This document shows, piece by piece, positions 27,101 to 42,100 of a stretch of DNA of 64,000 nt (its first letter is position 1; each line of letters opens with the position of its first letter). Origin of the DNA: Xestospongia muta (taxonomy: Eukaryota; Porifera; Demospongiae; Haplosclerida; Petrosiidae). The translations under genes were made by a program, and so were the position numbers. The notes beneath the pieces are model-generated. The model saw nothing but the letters and a program-made list of their open reading frames with translations, was not told the origin of the DNA and ran no database searches. The stretch spans positions 681,501-745,500 of the forward strand of contig OY848924.1 of the NCBI GenBank assembly GCA_963693285.1, written 5' to 3'.

Positions 27101-30100
27101 CATGGATATATGTTACTCACTAGATGTTAAACTTCCTATATCCTGAATATATTAACATGTAATAGACATTGCTATTATAATAAACTTGTGGTTACATTGA
27201 GAATACACAGTTACCCCTTAATTCTGATAGACAAAGAGTAATGTCATGGAACAATGTGTCTTATCTGGAGCTGTCCTTAACACATATAAATTACATATGG
27301 TTACAAATATAACTAGACCCCTCCCCTTAAAAAATTAAACCTTAACATTGATGGCATACTTGAGATATATCGCAATTGGTTGCCAACAGCTTAAGATTAT
27401 TGAAGAATAATCTCTCTTCTCATAGAAGGACTAGCACTATATTGCATATCAGTGGGTGTGGTTTATAAAATAATAAATATATGTGAGTATTGAAAGTATT
27501 TAACTACATGTAACAACTGCCAATGTATTTAACAACAAATGAATTTAATTTACTCTTTTTATCAGTAATTCAACCTGACCATGTCAACAATAAAATTAAT
27601 ACTTGTGTATATCCACTAGGGTCGGCGAACAGCTCTACATTATGCGTCACAAGGAGGTTACTATGATATCGTACAACTATTGTTAAAGTCAGGTGCAGAT
27701 CCCAACATTTGTGACAGGGTCAGTGTATATTGTTTATAGAGATTACTACATGTTACTAGATTTAAATCAGTATTTAATAGATATAAAAATGTTATGGGTG
27801 TGGCTGTTAGTAATTTCTACATTGACCTGTCTGATACCACACCCATTAATTAATACTTCCCACCCACTAAACATGAAATTAAAACAATAAAGCAATATTT
27901 AAAAAACACGAAAATTTAAACCTGGAGGTAGCACAAAACTTAATAGATTCCAAAGATTCAAACAATAACATAACATGGACACTTTATAAAGTACGTTGCC
28001 TAGATCACTTATGGGACAGGAAGTCTACACAAGATAATAATATTCATAAGTATATACAACACAATAATCAAATAATAATACAGTACATTTCCTCCCACCT
28101 TATGATTAAAATATCGATCAGGAGGTTTATGAATTCTAGTAGATCTTCTCGGTCCTAGAATTGGTGGTGGTTATGCTGGACTAGCATCTACAGTAGCTTT
28201 CTTGGATGTAACTCAAGGAAGATTGTCAAATGAGATATCTGATTCATCTGTTTCAGACCCTGAAGATGTTCTCTTACGTAACTGATCTATGTATCGTCTT
28301 AAGTTCAACTCCATTCTTTAATTTCACTATATAGGATACCGGACCTAATATATTTATTTGTTATATCGTGTACATGTACATTTACCAATTACTTTCCTTT
28401 GACATAAAACACACAACATATAATACATTATCTTCCTTTATTGTTAATATAGTTTAGATGTAACACATACATTATTATATTCACTTGTTAATTTGATGTT
28501 CCTCACATAATGTTTCACTTGTCATATACTCTGCCAATTCAACCAAAACATGCATAAGCCTGTTGCAACCAAAAAGACTTGGACAAGTACCTTTGACAAT
28601 CAACAGTGGTAAAACTTTCTCTACTCTGTCGTAACTCACTTCTTTATCCACCGTACTCAGTACTTTAATTTGTGACCTGAGTATGATGTAAGTCAAACTG
28701 TTGATGGTTTCAGTTTTCTAATATGACCAATTTGTGCAAATGTTTGCTGACTAATAATTGATGATGACACTCCAGTGTCTAACTCCATTGCAATTAATTT
28801 CTTATTTATACTTACAGTAATTTGAATTGGTTTAGCTCAACTATCAGTTAGTCTCAAAAGTCTATGAATATCTTCTTTGTCTGACCTGGTAGAACTGTTA
28901 ACTTCAACATGGGCATCTGCCTATGAGGTTTCCATTCCTCGGTCTTGAGTGCTTTTGCTGATATCCACTTTGCAATATGACCTTGTTTATAACATATGTG
29001 ACACTCCTTGTCTCTAAAAAAACAAGTTTGAGCTATTTACTGACCTCCACATCTGTAGCAATTCTGACCTGGTTTCATCTTTTGCTGCTGGATTCTCTGG
29101 ACTGTCACTAGTGGCTTCTGTTCAACTTTTGCATGACTTTCGAACTTTTCTCCGCTGCTTCTAATCCTTGAGTGACCCTCAAGTGTTTTAGCAAGAGTCA
29201 AATCTGTTTCTGATAAGAGACACCTTTACATTGCAGGGTGACTAATACCACAAACTATTCTGTCTCTTAACATTTTGTCCAGTTTGTCTCTGAAATTACA
29301 AAATTCTGATAATTTCCTTAGTTCTGCTACAAAATCGGCAATAATTTCATTCAACTGACGAAGTCTAGAAATAAAATGAAAACATTGAACTATCTCCAAC
29401 CGTCTTGAGTGAAAATGTTCTTTTACTAACTTGACTAAATCCTCATAAGATAGGTCTGAAAGCTTCGTAACTTTACAAATGCTAAGGAGAATGTCACGTT
29501 TCTTCGCTTCAGCTCCAATATCATTAGCTACAAAGTAGTTCTGAAGTTGGTCTACGTACGTGTCCCATTGTTCTCTTTCTGGAAAGAATTCTCCCACACT
29601 GCCATGTTTAGCCATTTTGACTTCTCTCTTTTTTCCTCGTGGTTGTAAATCTGACTTCTGACCTTTTGTATATTACCCTCGTCACCAATTATGTGATGTA
29701 TTGACTCAGTTATGTTTAATAACTTTATTTGAGTATAAACACAATAACATATCAACATTTAACATAGTATAAAACTTAATAGATTCAAAAGGTTCAAGCA
29801 ATACATAAGATAGACATTTTATAAAGTACGTTGCCTAGATGACTTATGGGACAGGAAGTCTACACAAGATAATAATATTCACAAGTATATACAACACGAT
29901 AATCAAATGTAATGCAATAAAGTGCTTAACCTCACTGCCTGCTGTGTGCAGTGTAGATCTATACTACAGAGTGTAAGTGCATGTACATTTAACATTCTAC
30001 AAGCTTAAAGGTATAGTAAATTATTAATGGTTCACCTTTACTCTGACAATAGTCAATTTACTGGCCAATTTGGAAAGTAATTGACCATAAGGCACTACCA

Positions 30101-33100
30101 AGCAAATTTCTTTGTTCTTTTTAGCCTGACGTATACCACAGAATACAGACAAGAGATATCTCACCTGATACACAAGATGATTATTGATGACTCAGCATTT
30201 CTCTTTAATCAAAGGAAAAAGCTTTGCTGTTTAGTCCATCTACTGGGTACTTTGCACTCTATTTGACAAAAGGTCCAATACTTTCCAACTTCTTTGTAAA
30301 AGTTAGTGATTTGCCAATGACAGCTATGGTGCTAGTATTTTTATTTCGCACTCAATGTATGGACAAAGATAACTGCCAAAAGTTAGTATAACTGTCATGA
30401 CTTTCCAAAGAAGTATTTTTGTAAAAATTCTTACTTTAAAAAGTTGGAAAATGTCATAAGCTGTATGCACAAGGTTTTATTGAGTTCTCGAGTCTTCACT
30501 GAAAGATGAGCTTTTTTTTCAAATGTTTTTCAGACTTTTAAAGCTTTTGTTCATTTGATGCTCCTTTTAGCAGTATTTTTAAGAAGTACGAAAGTTTTTC
30601 TACCGTCCACTATAGTTTGGTGGCTACCATTGTCTTGTTTGCCAAGTTAAAACAGTTCAAAGCCATTTGCCCAGGTAACAGATACACACTGACAGACTAC
30701 AGTACATGCGCCCACGCACAGCGAGGTTTATAATAATACACTTTCCAAAATAGCCATATATATAGATTCTAGTATTTTTGTTAATGTTTATGGACTTGTA
30801 AGGTGTTTTGACTGGTACAGGCCATTTTTGTCTAGCTCATTCCTAATCAGAGTTATTACACTGAGTAGTGGTCATTCTCAACACAAACAGAGTATGTTAC
30901 ATCACTTAAATGTGACAGAAATATTACTTGTACTATACACATATTTGTTACATGTGAGTTTACATTTGTGGTAACTTAAAATGTTGAGTTCACAAACTAA
31001 AAATAACTTGAAATATATATCTACAACATAACTGTAATATCAAGGTTTAATTACAAAACAGAACAAGGAAAGTGTAAACTAATAAATGACACATTAAAGT
31101 CTAGTGCTAAGAAATGAGTGTTAACACTAGTTAATAATATGACCTATAACAAAGAGATATAACAAGCACCTGTTAGCAAATGCACATGGAAATTGAACCT
31201 AACAGAGGATACATCATAAACAATTATAAAAAGAGAGAGGGAAGACCTCTCTCTATGCTGTATAAAAGAATGACTATGTTGAAATTGTGGAAAAATTACT
31301 AAAGGCTAATGCTAATACTGATCGAGCAAACATAGTAAATTTTTATGTCCAATTGTACTAGTCCCTTAATTAAAATAATTATCACATTTCTACCATTAAA
31401 CTCCTTTGTGATTGTTAAGCTTTTTAACCTGACATTAAAAAGCAGGTGATTATTCACCATAGTTGTTAACCTTTATTTGACAAAATTACCAAAATTAACT
31501 GTTTCTTTTGGCCCCTTTTTAGCTTTTAAGTGTCATTTTATGATAAAGTATACCTTATTACTGTAAATCTTTTCTTTTAAATACTGAAAGTGTTTACTGA
31601 TCACAGACACACTAGTTAATTTGATGTTCCTTACATAACATTTATATCTATCTCTCTCTATATAGGAAGGCAATACCCCTCTCTATATTGCATCAGAGGA
31701 AGGCAACATTGAAATTGTCCAAATATTACTAAAAGCTAATGCTAGTACTGATCTAGCAAACAAAGTAAGTTGATTAATATAAATTATCATAATTTTTCTT
31801 GATTAATGTCAGAGTATTTTGACCTGACATTAAAAGAAGGCAGGTGTTTATTTGTTGTAGTTATTAACCCTAATACCACGAACTATTCTGTCCCTTAACA
31901 TTTTGTCCAGTTTGTCTCCGAAATAACAAAATTCTGATAATTTCCTTAGTTCTGCTACAAAAGTGGCAATAGTTTCGTTTGACTGACGAACTCTATAATT
32001 TAAATGAAAACATTGAACTATCTCCAATTCTACTGGTCACTTAATTAAAATAATTATCACATTTCTACCATTAAACTCCTTTGTGATTGTTAAGCTTTTT
32101 AACCTGACATTAAAAAGCAGGTGATTATTCACCATAGTTGTTAACCTTTATTTGACAAAATTACCAAAATTAACTGTTTCTTTTGGCCCCTTTTTAGCTT
32201 TTAAGTGTCATTTTATGATAAAGTATACCTTATTATTGTAAATCTTTTCTTTTAAATACTGAAAGTGTTTACTGATCACAGACACACTAGTTAATTTGAT
32301 GTTCCTTACATAACATTTATATCTATCTCTCTCTATATAGGAAGGCAATACCCCTCTCTATATTGCATCAGAGGAAGGCAACATTGAAATTGTCCAAATA
32401 TTACTAAAAGCTAATGCTAGTACTGATCTAGCAAACAAAGTAAGTTGATTAATATAAATTATCATAATTTTTCTTGATTAATGTCAGAGTATTTTGACCT
32501 GACATTAAAAGAAGGCAGGTGTTTATTTGTTGTAGTTATTAACCCTAATACCACGAACTATTCTGTCCCTTAACATTTTGTCCAGTTTGTCTCCGAAATA
32601 ACAAAATTCTGATAATTTCCTTAGTTCTGCTACAAAAGTGGCAATAGTTTCGTTTGACTGACGAACTCTATAATTTAAATGAAAACATTGAACTATCTCC
32701 AATTCTACTGGTCACTTAATTAAAATAATTATCACATTTCTACCATTAAACTCCTTTGTGATTGTTAAGCTTTTTAACCTGACATTAAAAAGCAGGTGAT
32801 TATTCACCATAGTTGTTAACCTTTATTTGACAAAATTACCAAAATTAACTGTTTCTTTTGGCCCCTTTTTAGCTTTTAAGTGTCATTTTATGATAAAGTA
32901 TACCTTATTATTGTAAATCTTTTCTTTTAAATACTGAAAGTGTTTACTGATCACAGACACACTAGTTAATTTGATGTTCCTTACATAACATTTATATCTA
33001 TCTCTCTCTATATAGGAAGGCAATACCCCTCTCTATATTGCATCAGAGGAAGGCAACATTGAAATTGTCAAAATATTACTAAAAGCTAATGCTAGTACTG

Positions 33101-36100
33101 ATCTAGCAAACAAAGTAAGTTGATTAATATAAATTATCATAATTTTTCTTGATTAATGTCAGAGTATTTTGACCTGACATTAAAAGAAGGCAGGTGTTTA
33201 TTTGTTGTAGTTATTAACCCTAATACCACGAACTATTCTGTCCCTTAACATTTTGTCCAGTTTGTCTCCGAAATAACAAAATTCTGATAATTTCCTTAGT
33301 TCTGCTACAAAAGTGGCAATAGTTTCGTTTGACTGACGAACTCTATAATTTAAATGAAAACATTGAACTATCTCCAATTCTACTGGTCACTTAATTAAAA
33401 TAATTATCACATTTCTACCATTAAACTCCTTTGTGATTGTTAAGCTTTTTAACCTGACATTAAAAAGCAGGTGATTATTCACCATAGTTGTTAACCTTTA
33501 TTTGACAAAATTACCAAAATTAACTGTTTCTTTTGGCCCCTTTTTAGCTTTTAAGTGTCATTTTATGATAAAGTATACCTTATTATTGTAAATCTTTTCT
33601 TTTAAATACTGAAAGTGTTTACTGATCACAGACACACTAGTTAATTTGATGTTCCTTACATAACATTTATATCTATCTCTCTCTATATAGGAAGGCAATA
33701 CCCCTCTCTATATTGCATCAGAGGAAGGCAACATTGAAATTGTCCAAATATTACTAAAAGCTAATGCTAGTACTGATCTAGCAAACAAAGTAAGTTGATT
33801 AATATAAATTATCATAATTTTTCTTGATTAATGTCAGAGTATTTTGACCTGACATTAAAAGAAGGCAGGTGTTTATTTGTTGTAGTTATTAACCCTAATA
33901 CCACGAACTATTCTGTCCCTTAACATTTTGTCCAGTTTGTCTCCGAAATAACAAAATTCTGATAATTTCCTTAGTTCTGCTACAAAAGTGGCAATAGTTT
34001 CGTTTGACTGACGAACTCTATAATTTAAATGAAAACATTGAACTATCTCCAATTCTACTGGTCACTTAATTAAAATAATTATCATATTTCTACCATTAAA
34101 CTTCTTTATGTTTGTTAAGCTTTTGAGCTGACATTAAAAGAAGGCAAGTGTTTATTCACCATAGTTATAAACTGTTATCTGACAAAAATTACAAAAAATT
34201 AGCTGTTGCTTTTTGGTCCCTTTTTAGCTATTAAGTGTCATTTTATAGCAAAGTGTACCTTGTCATTTTGAATCTTTTTAATACTGAAAGTGTTTACTGA
34301 TCACAAATGTACTAGTTAATTTGATGTTCCTCACATAACATTTATTATATCTATATATATATAGGAAGGCAAGACCCCTCTCTATGTTGCATCAGAGAAT
34401 TGCTACATTGAAATCGTGCAAGTATTACTAAAGGCTAATGCTAGTATTGATCTAGCAAACAAAGTAAGTATATTTGTATAAATTATCATAATATTCCTTG
34501 ATTAATGTCAGAGTATTTTGACCTGACATTAAAAGAAGGCAGGTGTTCATTTGTTCTAGTTATTAACCCTTACTTGACAATAAATACAAAACATTAGCTT
34601 TTGCTTGTTTTTTTTAGCCTTTAAAAGTGACATTATATCAAGTTATAACTTGTAATTTTAAATCTTTTTTTTTTTATAATAGTGAATGTGTTTATTAATA
34701 ACAAATACATTTTAATCATAGGAGCCAGTTGCTTTTAGTCAAGTCTTTCTCTGATAAGAAACACCTTTGCATTGCAGGGTGACTAATACCACAAACTATT
34801 CTGTCTCTTAACATTTTGTCCAGTTTGTCTCCCAAATTACAAAATTCTGATAATTTTCTTAGTTCTGCTACAAAAGTGGCAATAGTTTTGTTCAACTGTC
34901 AAACTCTAGAATTTAAATGAAAACGTTGAACTATCTCCAACTGTCTTGAGTAAAAATGTTCTCTTATTAACTTGACTAAATCCTCATAAGATTGGTCTGA
35001 GGGCTTCGTAATTCCATAAATGCTAAGAAGAATGGCATGTTTCTTCGCTTCACCTCCAATATCATTAGCTACAAAATACTGAAAGTGTTTACTGATCATA
35101 GACGCTCTAGCTAATTTGATGTTCCTCACGTAACATTTATATCTATATATATATATATATAAAGGCCTATCACACTTAAATCATGAGAGCATCAAGCCAC
35201 ACCCAGCAAAGACATTTCTTTGAATAAGGAGTTTACTAACTGAATAAAATTGCTTGCTCCTTCTGTTTAATCAAGGTAGACAATGAGTAGTTGTTTCATT
35301 TAATAAGTTCAAATAGAGAATTTAATATTCATGTAGCTATAGATATTGGTTTACACAATATATTATGTAATATATTTGTAGTCACTACAACAAGGGGAGT
35401 GGCTCATTGTTATTGTAGTACTAAATACATGTTTAGTTTTATGTCAATATGAGAACTGTTATAGTGTACTATAGTACACAAGTATATATTGAGCAATGAA
35501 ACAAACCGACCCCATGATATAGCCACTAGTCCTGTTTGACATGCGGGACAAAGTATTAGGCAATTACACGCGTGGGCAGCTGATTATGCTAGAAAATCAT
35601 ACAAACCATAACAACGCTTTAAAGCTTACTATGGCAACTAAATAACATTTACAGGTAAGTAATTATTTTGACATTCTAGGTAAGTTGTTGCTGTTACCGT
35701 ACCAACAAGAAAAGCCATAAATGCAAGCTAAACTCTGTAGTATACTATGACAAAAACGCCTACAATTTATAGCCATTTTCAAAGCAGTAGAACTTGGCTG
35801 ATCATATCTATGCACATACAGTTGATCTCTTCATTGTTTGGGGAGTCTATTCATACTTTGTTCTAAGCCAAATGATGTAAACTAAGTGCACGATGGTTTC
35901 CTTGGACACACCCTGTCATTTATTTGGGTGAACTTGCAATTTAAATTGATAAAGGAAGTGGAACGTTTTTCTTTTTATCATAATATTACAGCCATAGCCA
36001 GTTAGCTGTAATACAGTAAAGACACTCTGACAACTTTAGCTTGCCTTTTGCAAAAGATATGCTACTTAGCAGGCATTCATAATGATGAATGCAAATTTGC

Positions 36101-39100
36101 ATTCGCACCATATTTCGAACCACCAGGGTGGATGCAATTTTGCATCCACATGCGTCAAAGGGTTAATGCTGGTCACATTATAGTTACTACCTGCTAGGAT
36201 ATAACATAGTTAGCACCACACCACAATATTCCACTAGTTCAACTTTATTAAATAGTTATCGATGTCTTTAAATAAGTCTATATATGTCATTTATCTCAGA
36301 CATGTTTGCCTATCACATAAAGAAAAAAAAACTTTTAATGTGTTTCAAAGGACTTTTAGCTTTATGTACATACAAGCATGTGGACTTTCTCTAATTTTTT
36401 GTATTGTTCTGACACTATGTCTGTACATGACTAGAAAGCTGAGATAATTAAGGGTTAACGTTACTGCTATGATCATGAGACCATCCACACTTATAGTTCA
36501 TACCACATCATAATACTATGTCCACTGTTCATATAAATATTGCTATCTACTTTGATTTGCATTAATTGTTATGCTGCAAGGATAGAAACAAAACAGCTAG
36601 TGATAAATATGTACACACAAATCCAATGCTAAATTATCTTTATAAGTAGCTAGGTTCTTCAATCTATATTGTTCATAACTGATGATAATTTATACTAATT
36701 TTATTTCTTTTCATTCTGCTTACACACAGCAATAAAAGGATGTATAGTGGTCAGCTACTTATGTGGGGACTTTTATATGATTTGTGTGTAAACATAATTA
36801 TTCTTCATCATCTTGTCTCTTTCCTTCAACATTGCCATATCTACATCATTGACATTTCAAAGTGTTTTTAATTACTGTTAATGATAATTAGTGAATTTTT
36901 ATTTATTATAAATGTTGGATACTGTTCACTGAATTCTAACTGCTATCTCTTAGCCATACAATGCAAAGAGATTAATCTAAGTACGATATACTGGTAGAGT
37001 CTGAAGTAACTGTAGTAGTGTGTTATTGTATATTAGTACACTCCTTACATTTATCATGTTGATAACATCAAGTAAAACCTTCCCTAATAGCTAGAGGATG
37101 AATGTTATCTACTATCACTTAATAATGCTTTTGCTATATAGTTAGTAATAGTATGTGACAATAATATTTTATATTGTTTAGTTTGGCAAGACTCCATTGT
37201 ACATAGCATGTTACTATGGTCATTCATACGCATTCAGGAAACGTCTCCAAGCACTGAAAAGACTGCTACAATTAGATAATATATCGATTTATATTTGTAC
37301 TACGGGACGTTACCAAAGAACATTTCATCTTCAAGTTACAATAAATTTTGTATATGAAATATTGATACATTTTAAAGGGTCATGTAAAGACTCATGGAGA
37401 GAAACTTTTCATCACCTAATTAGCACTTAATCTTGCTTGGCAATTGAATGATACTATCACTTACTCAGTTACTGCTTCACAAACATGGCACAGCTAGAAA
37501 TCAAGCAACAATAATGAGCATATACAGAATGACAAAGCTTACCATTTTATAACCACACCTTCTGGAATGTTAATTAATTTTTTTGCAATAACAACATCAT
37601 AGCTGGGCCTAAGCTGGCATAGGATTTATAAATAACTTAGAAACTGCAGCGAGGTTCGGCACTTTAGTGCCTTTCATTTTTCATTGTTGTATTGCTGTAA
37701 TAGACAAGGAATTAGACTAATTCTGTCATCAACAAAGTCAATACTTCATTTGTGTACACATATATTTTTAAACTGTTACTAACTCTATAGTATGATGTTC
37801 AACATTGCTGTGATATCTTCACTATACTATAACTGATTACCAGACTTAGTTATATTCTCTTACTGTAGTATTTTAAATATTGTAGTAGTCATATTTTCAT
37901 TCATATTCTTTGTTGTTTTATTATTAGAACGATGACACAGCTTTGCATTTAGCCTCACGTAATGGTCACACTGAGGTAGTCCAGTTGCTGCTACAGTCAA
38001 ATGCAAATCCTAACATTAATAACAAGGTCAGTGTGTATTGTATATAGTTTATATTTAACCTCACTGTGTGTGGGCACATAGCGAGGGTACTGTAGTCTGT
38101 TTGTGTGTGTGTGTCTGTGTCTGTGTGTCTGTACCGGGGTTGTTTTTTTTGAACTGCTATAACTTGGCAACCAAAGCGTTAGCAGCTACCAATGTTTAGC
38201 AGCGACTAGAAAAACATGTGGACTTTACAACAGTAGTATCAAGAACATCAAGAAAAACAGAAGCTTAAAACTCGCAAAAGAATTTTCAGGCTGCAGAGGT
38301 CAAGTGCCGTTTCTCAAAAAGTAAAAAACTTAAAGTGGAGATTTTTTAATATGTTGTAAACAATCTCAGAGGAATACGGATCAGAAAGACAGAAGGCTGT
38401 TGGTCGAAGCAATTGTTGGAAAAGTTCTGAAAAATGCTTTGTGGGCTTGGAGCGAAGTAACGCATTCAGGAAACGTCTTCAAGCACTGAAAAGACTGCTA
38501 CTAATAGATAATATATCGATTTATATTTGTACTACGGGACGTTACCAAAGAACATTTCATCTTCAAGTTACAATAAATTTTGTATATGAAATATTGATAT
38601 TTTTTAAAGGGTCATGTAAAGACTCGAAGAAACTTTTCTTCACAAAATTAGCACTTAATCTTGCTTGGCAATTGAATGATACTATCACTTACTCAGTTAC
38701 TGCTTCACAAACATGGCACAGCTAGAAATCATGCAACAATAATGAGCATATACAGAATGACAAAGCTTACCATTTTATAACCACACCTTCTGGAATGTTA
38801 ATTAATTTTTTTGCAATAACAACATCATAGCTGGGCCTAAGCTGACATAGGATTTATAAATAACTTAGAAACTGCAGCGAGGTTCGGCACTTTAGTGCCT
38901 TTCATTTTTCATTGTTGTATTGCTGTAATAGACAAGGAATTAGACTAATTCTGTCATCAACAAAGTCAATACTTCATCTGTGTACACATATATTTTTAAA
39001 CTGTTACTAACTCTATAGTATGATGTTCAACATTGCTGTGATATCTTCACTATACTATAACTGATTACCAGACTTAGTTATATTCTCTTACTGTAGTATT

Positions 39101-42100
39101 TTAAATATTGTAGTAGTCATATTTTCATTCACATTCTTTGTTGTTTTATTATTAGAATATTAGAATAATAAGATTCAATAGAATAATAAGATTCAATAGA
39201 ATCTTATTGAAGAATAATCTCTCTTCTCATAGAAGGACTAGCACTATATTGCATATCAGTGGGTGTGGTTTATAAAATAATAAATATATGTGAGTATTGA
39301 AAGTATTTAACTACATGTAACAACTGCCAATGTATTTAACAACAAATGAATTTAATTTACTCTTTTTATCAGTAATTCAACCTGACCATGTCAACAATAA
39401 AATTAATACTTGTGTATATCCACTAGGGTCGGCGAACAGCTCTACATTATGCGTCACAAGGAGGTTACTATGATATCATCGTACAACTATTGTTAAAGTC
39501 AAGTGCAGATCCCAACATTTGTGACAGGGTCAGTGTATATTGTTTATAGAGATTACTACATGTTACTAGATTTAAATTAGTATTTAATAGATATAAAAAT
39601 GTTATGGGTGTGGCTGTTAGTAATTTCTACATTGACCTGTCTGATACCACACCCATTAATTAATACTTCCCACCCACTAAACATGAAATTAAAACAATAA
39701 AGCAATATTTAAAAAACACGAAAATTTAAACCTGGAGGTAGCACAAAACTTAATAGATTCCAAAGATTCAAACAATAACATAACATGGACACTTTATAAA
39801 GTACGTTGCCTAGATCACTTATGGGACAGGAAGTCTACACAAGATAATAATATTCATAAGTATATACAACACAATAATCAAATAATAATACAGTACATTT
39901 CCTCCCACCTTATGATTAAAATATCGATCAGGAGGTTTATGAATTCTAGTAGATCTTCTCGGTCCTAGAATTGGTGGTGGTTATGCTGGACTAGCATCTA
40001 CAGTAGCTTTCTTGGATGTAACTCAAGGAAGATTGTCAAATGAGATATCTGATTCATCTGTTTCAGACCCTGAAGATGTTCTCTTACGTAACTGATCTAT
40101 GTATCGTCTTAAGTTCAACTCCATTCTTTAATTTCACTATATAGGATACCGGACCTAATATATTTATTTGTTATATCGTGTACATGTACATTTACCAATT
40201 ACTTTCCTTTGACATAAAACACACAACATATAATACATTATCTTCCTTTATTGTTAATATAGTTTAGATGTAACACATACATTATTATATTCACTTGTTA
40301 ATTTGATGTTCCTCACATAATGTTTCACTTGTCATATACTCTGCCAATTCAACCAAAACATGCATAAGCCTGTTGCAACCAAAAAGACTTGGACAAGTAC
40401 CTTTGACAATCAACAGTGGTAAAACTTTCTCTACTCTGTCGTAACTCACTTCTTTATCCACCGTACTCAGTACTTTAATTTGTGACCTGAGTATGATGTA
40501 AGTCAAACTGTTGATGGTTTCAGTTTTCTAATATGACCAATTTGTGCAAATGTTTGCTGACTAATAATTGATGATGACACTCCAGTGTCTAACTCCATTG
40601 CAATTAATTTCTTATTTATACTTACAGTAATTTGAATTGGTTTAGCTCAACTATCAGTTAGTCTCAAAAGTCTATGAATATCTTCTTTGTCTGACCTGGT
40701 AGAACTGTTAACTTCAACATGGGCATCTGCCTATGAGGTTTCCATTCCTCGGTCTTGAGTGCTTTTGCTGATATCCACTTTGCAATATGACCTTGTTTAT
40801 AACATATGTGACACTCCTTGTCTCTAAAAAAACAAGTTTGAGCTATTTACTGACCTCCACATCTGTAGCAATTCTGACCTGGTTTCATCTTTTGCTGCTG
40901 GATTCTCTGGACTGTCACTAGTGGCTTCTGTTCAACTTTTGCATGACTTTCGAACTTTTCTCCGCTGCTTCTAATCCTTGAGTGACCCTCAAGTGTTTTA
41001 GCAAGAGTCAAATCTGTTTCTGATAAGAGACACCTTTACATTGCAGGGTGACTAATACCACAAACTATTCTGTCTCTTAACATTTTGTCCAGTTTGTCTC
41101 TGAAATTACAAAATTCTGATAATTTCCTTAGTTCTGCTACAAAATCGGCAATAATTTCATTCAACTGACGAAGTCTAGAAATAAAATGAAAACATTGAAC
41201 TATCTCCAACCGTCTTGAGTGAAAATGTTCTTTTACTAACTTGACTAAATCCTCATAAGATAGGTCTGAAAGCTTCGTAACTTTACAAATGCTAAGGAGA
41301 ATGTCACGTTTCTTCGCTTCAGCTCCAATATCATTAGCTACAAAGTAGTTCTGAAGTTGGTCTACGTACGTGTCCCATTGTTCTCTTTCTGGAAAGAATT
41401 CTCCCACACTGCCATGTTTAGCCATTTTGACTTCTCTCTTTTTTCCTCGTGGTTGTAAATCTGACTTCTGACCTTTTGTATATTACCCTCGTCACCAATT
41501 ATGTGATGTATTGACTCAGTTATGTTTAATAACTTTATTTGAGTATAAACACAATAACATATCAACATTTAACATAGTATAAAACTTAATAGATTCAAAA
41601 GGTTCAAGCAATACATAAGATAGACATTTTATAAAGTACGTTGCCTAGATGACTTATGGGACAGGAAGTCTACACAAGATAATAATATTCACAAGTATAT
41701 ACAACACGATAATCAAATGTAATGCAATAAAGTGCTTAACCTCACTGCCTGCTGTGTGCAGTGTAGATCTATACTACAGAGTGTAAGTGCATGTACATTT
41801 AACATTCTACAAGCTTAAAGGTATAGTAAATTATTAATGGTTCACCTTTACTCTGACAATAGTCAATTTACTGGCCAATTTGGAAAGTAATTGACCATAA
41901 GGCACTACCAAGCAAATTTCTTTGTTCTTTTTAGCCTGACGTATACCACAGAATACAGACAAGAGATATCTCACCTGATACACAAGATGATTATTGATGA
42001 CTCAGCATTTCTCTTTAATCAAAGGAAAAAGCTTTGCTGTTTAGTCCATCTACTGGGTACTTTGCACTCTATTTGACAAAAGGTCCAATACTTTCCAACT